From the NCBI RefSeq assembly GCF_007746795.1, contig NZ_CP036343.1, forward strand, positions 432,181-496,180: a stretch of 64,000 bases of DNA, in the 5' to 3' direction. The stretch comes from Gimesia algae (GTDB lineage Bacteria; Planctomycetota; Planctomycetia; Planctomycetales; Planctomycetaceae). The number at the start of each line of letters is the position of its first letter. Positions within the stretch are counted from its first letter, which is position 1. The notes beneath the pieces were generated by a model. It did no database searches and was not told the DNA's origin. It saw only the letters and a program-made list of their open reading frames with translations. A program made the position numbers and the translations under genes. Shown one piece after another: positions 58,006 through 64,000 of the stretch.

Positions 58006-60375
58006 ATGAATACAAAAACGCTTTCTCCAGAATTGCTTCACAAGATGGATGCCTACTGGCGCGCTGCAAACTATTTGTCAGTCGGCCAGATTTATCTTTT
58101 TGATAATCCACTGTTGAAGCGGCCGCTGATGCTAGCGGATGTAAAACACATGTTGCTGGGACACTGGGGTACGACTCCCGGGCAGAATTTCATTTACGTG
58201 CACTTGAACCGGGTTATCAACGAATATAATCTCAATATGATTTACGTCTCCGGTCCTGGACATGGCGGTCCGGCTGTCGTCGGCAACACTTATCTTGAGG
58301 GGACTTACAGCGAGATTTATCCCGATATCAGCCAGGATGAAGCCGGATTGCGGAAGCTGTTTATCCAGTTTTCGTTTCCTGGAGGCATTCCGAGCCACGC
58401 ATCGCCAGAGTGCCCGGGCTCGATTCACGAAGGCGGCGAGCTGGGTTATTCGCTCAGCCATTCATTCGGGGCGGTGTTCGATAACCCCGATCTGATTGTC
58501 GCCTGTGTTGTCGGCGATGGCGAGGCGGAAACCGGACCTCTGGGCACGGCGTGGCATTCCAACAAGTTTCTCAATCCAGCCACCGATGGTGCGGTGCTAC
58601 CAATTCTGCATTTGAACGGTTACAAGATCGCCAACCCAAGCGTCCTCGCCCGCATTGAGCATGAGGAATTAGAACAGTTGCTCTGGGGTTACGGGTGGAC
58701 GCCTTACTTCGTTGAGGGACACGAACCTGAGTTGATGCATGAGGCCATGGCCGCAGCGCTCGACATCGCAGTGCAGCAGATCAAAATATTTCAGCGGGAC
58801 GCCCGTATCCACGGCAATTTGGCACGTCCCCGCTGGCCGATGATTGTTCTCAAATCGCCTAAGGGTTGGACAGGGCCAAAGATAGTTGATGGCCTTCAGG
58901 TTGAAGGCACCTTCCGTGCGCATCAGGTGCCGCTCTCCGACCCTGCTACTCATCCCGAGCATCTGAATCTGTTGGAAGACTGGCTGAAGAGTTATCGACC
59001 GGAAGAACTCTTCGATCAGCAGGGCCGCTTGAAACCGGAACTGGCGGAACTGGCTCCTTGTGGCGAACGACGTATGGGCGCAAATCCCCACGCCAACGGA
59101 GGCATGCTGCTTCGCGACTTGCGGATGCCCGAATTCTGTGAGTACGCGGTCGACGTTCCCTCGCCAGGGGTGCGCGGCATTGGTGATACGCATGTGCTCG
59201 GACCTTTTGTGCGCGATGTGGTGAAACTAAACAGCAAACAGCGAAACTTCCGGGTTTTTGGGCCTGATGAAACGCTTTCGAACGGTCTGGAAGCTGTCTT
59301 TGATTTGACCAATCGCCAATGGGACGCCGCGACACTGCCGAACGACGAATTCCTTGCGCCCTCCGGTCGGGTGATGGAAATGCTCAGTGAGCACCAGTGT
59401 GAAGGCTGGCTTGAGGGCTACCTGCTGACTGGGCGGCATGGACTCTTCAACTGCTATGAGGCGTTCATTCACATTATCGATTCGATGTTCAATCAGCATG
59501 CGAAGTGGCTGAAGGTGACGTCGCACCTCCCCTGGCGACGGAAAATCGCTTCGTTGAATTATCTGCTGGCTTCGCATGTCTGGCGCCAGGATCATAACGG
59601 CTTTACCCATCAGGACCCCGGTTTCATCGATCATGTCGTGAACAAGAAAGCGGAGATTGTACGTGTTTACTTTCCACCTGATGCGAACTGTCTACTCTCA
59701 GTGATGGACCACTGTCTGCGCAGCCGTCATTATGTCAACGTTGTCGTCGCAGGCAAACATCCGGCTCCACAATGGCTGACGATGGATGCTGCTGTCAAAC
59801 ACTGCTCCGAAGGCATCGGCATCTGGCAATGGGCTAGCAACGATCAGGCCGTTTCGTCCGATGTGGTCATGGCCTGCTGTGGTGACGTTCCCACGCTGGA
59901 GACACTTGCCGCCGTCTCCCTGATGCGCGAACATCTGCCCGAACTGAAAATCCGGGTGGTTAATATTGTCGACCTGATGAAGTTACAGCCGCCAACAGAG
60001 CACCCGCACGGATTGAGCGATATGGATTTCGACGAGCTCTTCACCAAGGACAAGCCGATCATCTTCGCCTTTCATGCCTACCCATGGCTGATCCACCGGT
60101 TGACCTATCGCCGTACCAACCACGACAACATCCACGTCCGTGGCTATAAGGAAGAGGGTACCATCACCACGCCTTTCGATATGACGGTGTTGAATGAGTT
60201 AGACCGCTTCCACCTCGTGATGGATGCCATCGACCGACTGCCGCAGACTGGCGACAAGGGCATCTACCTGAAGCAGCAGCTCAAGGACAAGCTCATTGAG
60301 CACAAGCAGTACATCAATAAGTACGGCCAGGATATGCCGGAAATCCGGGACTGGAAGTGGGGAGATCACAAATGA
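58006..60375 (+). CDS. xfp: Xylulose-5-phosphate/fructose-6-phosphate phosphoketolase
   Basis: 789 residues, normal length. Thiamine-diphosphate enzyme signatures are present: [49 protein letters not shown] with the Mg-binding NGYKIANP, and the C-terminal [16 protein letters not shown]. It splits sugar phosphates with inorganic phosphate to acetyl-phosphate and glyceraldehyde- or erythrose-phosphate, which acetate kinase turns into ATP. Its stop overlaps the next start (ATGA), so expression of the downstream ATPase is probably coupled. Confidence 0.96.
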   Translation: MNTKTLSPELLHKMDAYWRAANYLSVGQIYLFDNPLLKRPLMLADVKHMLLGHWGTTPGQNFIYVHLNRVINEYNLNMIYVSGPGHGGPAVVGNTYLEGTYSEIYPDISQDEAGLRKLFIQFSFPGGIPSHASPECPGSIHEGGELGYSLSHSFGAVFDNPDLIVACVVGDGEAETGPLGTAWHSNKFLNPATDGAVLPILHLNGYKIANPSVLARIEHEELEQLLWGYGWTPYFVEGHEPELMHEAMAAALDIAVQQIKIFQRDARIHGNLARPRWPMIVLKSPKGWTGPKIVDGLQVEGTFRAHQVPLSDPATHPEHLNLLEDWLKSYRPEELFDQQGRLKPELAELAPCGERRMGANPHANGGMLLRDLRMPEFCEYAVDVPSPGVRGIGDTHVLGPFVRDVVKLNSKQRNFRVFGPDETLSNGLEAVFDLTNRQWDAATLPNDEFLAPSGRVMEMLSEHQCEGWLEGYLLTGRHGLFNCYEAFIHIIDSMFNQHAKWLKVTSHLPWRRKIASLNYLLASHVWRQDHNGFTHQDPGFIDHVVNKKAEIVRVYFPPDANCLLSVMDHCLRSRHYVNVVVAGKHPAPQWLTMDAAVKHCSEGIGIWQWASNDQAVSSDVVMACCGDVPTLETLAAVSLMREHLPELKIRVVNIVDLMKLQPPTEHPHGLSDMDFDELFTKDKPIIFAFHAYPWLIHRLTYRRTNHDNIHVRGYKEEGTITTPFDMTVLNELDRFHLVMDAIDRLPQTGDKGIYLKQQLKDKLIEHKQYINKYGQDMPEIRDWKWGDHK

Positions 60376-62897
60376 ATGCGCAATCTAATAAAGACCTGCC
60401 CAAGGGGGCCAAATCGAAGCTCGACACAAAAGACGATCTGAAATCCCTGCCTCTGCCGGAAGTAGAAAAAAAACTGGAATCATCTCCGGACGGACTCACG
60501 CAAGCCGAGGCAGAGAAACGGCTGGCCCACTATGGTCCGAACGAGATTACAGAAAAAGAAACCAGTCCGCTGCTGCAATTTCTGAGCTATTTCTGGGGAC
60601 CGATCCCCTGGATGATCGAAGCGGCTGTGATTCTGTCGGCAATTGCTCAGCATTGGGCGGATTTTTTCATCATTCTGATCCTCTTAGTGGCCAATGCGGT
60701 GGTAGGGTTCTGGGAAGAGTATCAGGCGGGCAATGCCATCGCCGCGCTCAAGGCGAAGCTGGCGATCAAGACCCGGGTTAAGCGTGATGGAAAGTGGGTT
60801 ACCCCGGCAGCGAGTACGCTGGTACCGGGCGACGCCATCCGTGTGCGTCTGGGTGACATCGTGCCTGCGGATGTGCGCTTGCTGGAGGGAGACCCCATCG
60901 AAGTGGATCAATCCGCGTTGACGGGAGAATCGTTGCCCGCCACTTGCAAAACAGGTGAAACGGTATTTTCCGGCTCAATCGTCCGCCAGGGAGAAATGGG
61001 CGCGATGGTCTATGCCACGGGGGCAAACACCTACTTCGGTAAGACGGCACGACTGGTACAGGAAGCGCACACGACCAGTCACTTCCAACGCGCTGTGCTG
61101 AAGATCGGCAACTACCTGATCATCCTCGCGTCAGTACTGGTAGCGATCATCATCCTGGTCGGAATCTTCCGTGGCGAACCGCTGCTCTCCGCGGAACCTC
61201 CACAGACCCCCGTCTTGCTGTTCGCTCTCATCCTGACGGTCGCGGCCATTCCCGTGGCCATGCCCACTGTACTGTCGGTGACGATGGCTGTCGGCGCACG
61301 TCAGCTGGCCAGGAAAGAAGCGATTGTCACCCGTCTGGCGGCCATCGAGGAATTGGCGGGCGTCGATATACTCTGCTCGGACAAGACCGGCACCCTGACC
61401 CAGAACAAGCTGACGATGGGCGATCCGTTCAGCGTGAACGGCACCCCAATTGAAGAAATCATTCTCAATGCTGCACTGGCATCTCGCGCGGAAAACAATG
61501 ACACCATCGATCTGGCTGTTCTGGGTGGCCTGCAAGACAAGGATTCGTTAAAGGCTTATGAAGTAGTTCATTTCCAGCCGTTCGACCCGGTCCATAAACG
61601 CACCGAGGCCACCATCAAGGGTGCGGACGGAACCGAGTTTAGGGTGACCAAGGGCGCGCCGCAGGTGATTCTGGCCTTGTCAGTCAATGCTGTGCAGGTG
61701 ACGTCCGCCGTCGACGAGGCCGTCAACGAATTCGCGGCTCGTGGCTTCCGCTCCCTGGGCGTGGCGCGGGCAGATCAGGAAGGTCAATGGCAGTTTCTCG
61801 GAGTGTTGCCCTTATTTGATCCACCGCGCGAGCAAGCCAAGGAAACCATCGCAACCACGCGCCATATGGGCGTAAATGTCAAGATGGTAACGGGCGATGC
61901 GCTGGCGATTGCACGCGAAACTGCCAGCAAGCTGGGGTTGGGCACCAACATCCTTGATGCCAGCGGTTTCGGCAACACCAAACATTACGAGACGGGGCAG
62001 TTAGCTGAGTCCATCGAAAAAGCGGATGGCTTCGCCCAGGTCTTCCCCGAACACAAATTTCACATTGTGGATGTCCTGCAGAAACGCGGTCACATCGTCG
62101 GAATGACGGGCGACGGGGTGAACGATGCGCCGGCACTTAAGAAAGCCGATTGCGGCATTGCCGTCTCCGGTGCGACGGATGCAGCCCGCGCAGCGGCGGA
62201 CATTGTACTGATGACGCCCGGCCTGTCGGTAATCATCGATGCTGTCAAAGAGAGTCGGAAGATCTTTCAGCGAATGAACAGCTATGCGATTTACCGCATC
62301 GCCGAAACGATTCGCGTCCTGTTGCTGATGACGCTTTCCATCCTGATCTTCAAGTTCTACCCGGTCACAGCGGTGATGATCGTGATGCTGGCGTTGCTCA
62401 ACGACGGTGCCATCCTGTCGATTGCGTATGACAACGTGCGCTATAAGAGGACCCCAGAGGCCTGGAACATGCGGATAGTGCTGGGCATCGCCACGGTCTT
62501 GGGGGCGGCGGGCGTGTTTGCATCGTTCGGGCTATTTTATCTGGGAGAACGCGTGTTCTATCTCGATCATGAAGTGATCCAGTCGCTGATTTACTTGAAA
62601 CTCTCCGTGGCGGGACACCTGACGATTTTTGTCACGCGCACACGCGGCCCGTTCTGGACAATACGTCCCGCGCGGATTCTGTGGGTAGCTGTGCTCGGCA
62701 CGCAAATCTTGGCAACTCTGATTGCGGTGTATGGAGTGTTCATGGCGCCCCTCGGCTGGGGCTGGGCGTTGTTCATCTGGGGGTATGCCCTGGCGTGGTT
62801 CCTAGTGAATGACCGTGTGAAACTGTGGGCATATCAAATCTTCGATCCCAATGCCGCGCCCCTGTTAGAGAAGAATCCTGATGGAGTTTCAAGATGA
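60372..62897 (+). CDS. Plasma-membrane proton-efflux type P-ATPase (P3A-like)
   Basis: The start ATG 60372 overlaps the phosphoketolase stop; an upstream GTG in frame is not needed. The product has 841 residues. A cytoplasmic N-terminus and the actuator loop ([14 protein letters not shown]) are followed by the phosphorylation motif DKTGTLT (Asp337), nucleotide-binding KGAPQVIL and hinge [11 protein letters not shown]5-M10 follow, with [17 protein letters not shown]. This matches the proton-pumping P3A branch of plants, fungi, archaea and some bacteria, rather than metal or Ca pumps. It would export protons using ATP. No long autoinhibitory tail is present. Confidence 0.9.
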   Translation: MNAQSNKDLPKGAKSKLDTKDDLKSLPLPEVEKKLESSPDGLTQAEAEKRLAHYGPNEITEKETSPLLQFLSYFWGPIPWMIEAAVILSAIAQHWADFFIILILLVANAVVGFWEEYQAGNAIAALKAKLAIKTRVKRDGKWVTPAASTLVPGDAIRVRLGDIVPADVRLLEGDPIEVDQSALTGESLPATCKTGETVFSGSIVRQGEMGAMVYATGANTYFGKTARLVQEAHTTSHFQRAVLKIGNYLIILASVLVAIIILVGIFRGEPLLSAEPPQTPVLLFALILTVAAIPVAMPTVLSVTMAVGARQLARKEAIVTRLAAIEELAGVDILCSDKTGTLTQNKLTMGDPFSVNGTPIEEIILNAALASRAENNDTIDLAVLGGLQDKDSLKAYEVVHFQPFDPVHKRTEATIKGADGTEFRVTKGAPQVILALSVNAVQVTSAVDEAVNEFAARGFRSLGVARADQEGQWQFLGVLPLFDPPREQAKETIATTRHMGVNVKMVTGDALAIARETASKLGLGTNILDASGFGNTKHYETGQLAESIEKADGFAQVFPEHKFHIVDVLQKRGHIVGMTGDGVNDAPALKKADCGIAVSGATDAARAAADIVLMTPGLSVIIDAVKESRKIFQRMNSYAIYRIAETIRVLLLMTLSILIFKFYPVTAVMIVMLALLNDGAILSIAYDNVRYKRTPEAWNMRIVLGIATVLGAAGVFASFGLFYLGERVFYLDHEVIQSLIYLKLSVAGHLTIFVTRTRGPFWTIRPARILWVAVLGTQILATLIAVYGVFMAPLGWGWALFIWGYALAWFLVNDRVKLWAYQIFDPNAAPLLEKNPDGVSR

Positions 62898-62984
62898 CAA
62901 AACGGAGCAAAGTAATGGAAGTGAGGAGATATGTTTTAAGGTCCCCAGAGACTCCTTTTGTCTCGCCATCGGTTTGCGATCAGA

Positions 62985-63146
62985 ATGACAGCATTCCTGT
63001 TCGCCGCTGTCATTGGCGGGTTCCTGACCCCAGTGTTCACCAGATTCTCCACGGATTCCATCGCTAACAGAGTGATCATAACGAGCCAAATGAGCAACAT
63101 TTTAGAGGGACTGATTAAACATCACACGGTATCGGAAGGAAGGTAA
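62985..63146 (+). CDS. Possible small membrane protein upstream of PPK2
   Basis: A 53-codon frame from ATG 62985 has one strong hydrophobic segment (MTAFLFAAVIGGFLTPVF) and a polar C-terminus, and ends 2 bases before the PPK2 ATG, with its last codons forming GGAAGG. No ribosome site is obvious, and a second overlapping frame from 62894 competes. Unproven; no family recognised. Confidence 0.3.
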   Translation: MTAFLFAAVIGGFLTPVFTRFSTDSIANRVIITSQMSNILEGLIKHHTVSEGR

Positions 63147-63148
63147 GA

Positions 63149-63979
63149 ATGAACCAGCTGCAACAGTTTCAAGTAGTGCCCAAAGCCACGATCAAACTCA
63201 AAGACATCGACTCGGGTTTCAAAGATCACCACGAGAGTCACAAGGAAGCGACCGGGGAGATTGAGCTACTCCAGAGCAGGCTGCGCGAACTGCAGGAGTT
63301 GCTCTACGCGGATGGACGGTCTTCCCTCCTGATCTGCCTGCAGGGGATGGACACGGGTGGCAAAGACGGGACGATCAATCACATCCTGGCTGCGATGAAT
63401 CCCCAGGGCTGTCGTGTGGAGGGATTCCGGCAGCCTTCTGCTCACGAATTATCGCACGACTTCCTGTGGAGGATTCACCAGGCCGCACCAGCCAGAGGGG
63501 AAGTGGCTATTTTCAACCGCTCCCACTACGAGGATGTGCTCATCGTCCGTGTTCACAATTTGGTCCCACAAGCAGTTTGGTCCCGACGTTACGACCAAAT
63601 TAATGCGTTCGAGAACAGCCTCGTCGAACACGATACGCACATTCTCAAGTTCTACTTGCACATCTCCAAAGAAGAGCAACTGAAACGCTTCAAAGAGCGA
63701 CTGGATGACCCCACGAAACAATGGAAGATCAGCGAGGCCGACTACAAGGAGCGACTCTATTGGGACGATTACATAGCAGCCTATGAGGAGGCTTTGTCTC
63801 GTTGTAGCATGGAATACGCGCCCTGGTTCGTCATTCCTGCCGACCACAAGTGGTTCCGTAACCTCGCCGTGGCCCGGATCGTGGTTGAATACCTGGAAGG
63901 ACTAAATATGCAGCGTCCCGAACCCAGGGTTGATCTGGAGCACATTCGCCGCGAGTACCACGCAGCAAAGGAGTCATGA
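63149..63979 (+). CDS. ppk2: Polyphosphate kinase 2 family protein
   Basis: 276 residues, with GGAAGG at good spacing before ATG 63149. The class I PPK2 core is complete: Walker A-like GMDTGGKDGTINHI, lid region RQPSAHELSHDFLWRIHQ, Walker B-like VAIFNRSHYEDVLIVRVH and LKFYLHISKEEQLKRFKERL. It transfers phosphate from polyphosphate to a nucleotide (ADP or GDP, or AMP in some classes). In this operon it could feed ATP to the proton pump. Its stop overlaps the next start. Confidence 0.93.
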   Translation: MNQLQQFQVVPKATIKLKDIDSGFKDHHESHKEATGEIELLQSRLRELQELLYADGRSSLLICLQGMDTGGKDGTINHILAAMNPQGCRVEGFRQPSAHELSHDFLWRIHQAAPARGEVAIFNRSHYEDVLIVRVHNLVPQAVWSRRYDQINAFENSLVEHDTHILKFYLHISKEEQLKRFKERLDDPTKQWKISEADYKERLYWDDYIAAYEEALSRCSMEYAPWFVIPADHKWFRNLAVARIVVEYLEGLNMQRPEPRVDLEHIRREYHAAKES

Positions 63980-64000
63980 GCGTTGAAATGGAACTTACCG
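63976..64000 (+). CDS. Start of a further gene in the island operon, cut by window end
   Basis: ATG 63976 overlaps the PPK2 stop (ATGA), with AAAGGAG 3-9 bases before it; only eight codons (MSVEMELT) remain in the window. Too short to identify. Confidence 0.5.

Noticed and set aside
1..64000. CRISPR array, rRNA operon, phage structural genes
   Set aside because: No regularly spaced repeats, rRNA-like sequence, or capsid, tail or terminase-like products were seen.

Overview
The window looks like chromosome of a marine or freshwater planctomycete, most likely a Gimesia-like member of the Planctomycetaceae. This is inferred from gene content, with no database search: a PVC-type beta-propeller/HEAT/cytochrome c protein beside a DUF1080-ThuA protein, three clustered secreted sulfatases with beta-propeller partners, a GH16 glycanase, a phosphate-selective-porin-like protein, and many Cys-rich or exported hypotheticals.

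Layout. (1) 1-15.5 kb: an envelope/metal block with a ZIP transporter (cut by the window start), porin, Cys-rich exported protein, an RND pump with its adaptor, a divergent TolC-like lipoprotein and a CPC-type P1B ATPase. A degenerate AroD-AroE-like fusion and an M24 aminopeptidase are interspersed. (2) 15.8-19.1 kb: accB-accC and a phosphofructokinase with PPi-type active-site residues, ended by a clear terminator. (3) 19.3-25.9 kb: a four-gene forward cluster (DUF1080-ThuA, PVC cytochrome, C45-like hydrolase, TPR-like). (4) 25.9-31.2 kb: a hybrid histidine kinase overlapping a thioredoxin-like gene, a small ORF with a stop as its second codon, a transglutaminase and GH16. (5) 31.4-35.9 kb: a tight ATGA-coupled operon (SbnA-like synthase, FAD/NAD(P) protein, Y4yA-like PLP decarboxylase) behind a sigma-54-like promoter. 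(6) 35.9-42.4 kb: a reverse operon of three sulfatases and two propeller proteins. (7) 42.6-49.1 kb: a patchy run of small hypothetical genes whose spacers carry a recurring GACCYGGTCC element set in inverted repeats, followed by gene-poor DNA and a Sel1-repeat lipoprotein.

(8) At 49,388 the minus strand has the 3' half of a tRNA-Leu(GAG), followed on that strand by its own hairpin-T terminator. The tRNA sequence stops in the anticodon loop. This is the signature of an attachment site, and everything to the right (49.44 kb to beyond the window end) is probably an integrated island. It carries a transposase split by one amber codon, a YbhGFSR-like ABC exporter, and a forward operon of acetate kinase, phosphoketolase, H+-type P-ATPase and PPK2. 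The last four genes form a plausible energy module: acetyl-phosphate and polyphosphate yield nucleotide triphosphates, and the ATPase exports protons.

No rRNA, complete tRNA or CRISPR array was seen. Best candidates for something undescribed are the hairpin repeats in the 43-47 kb spacers, the three-gene PLP/FAD operon, and the tRNA-Leu island with its phosphoketolase/polyphosphate module.
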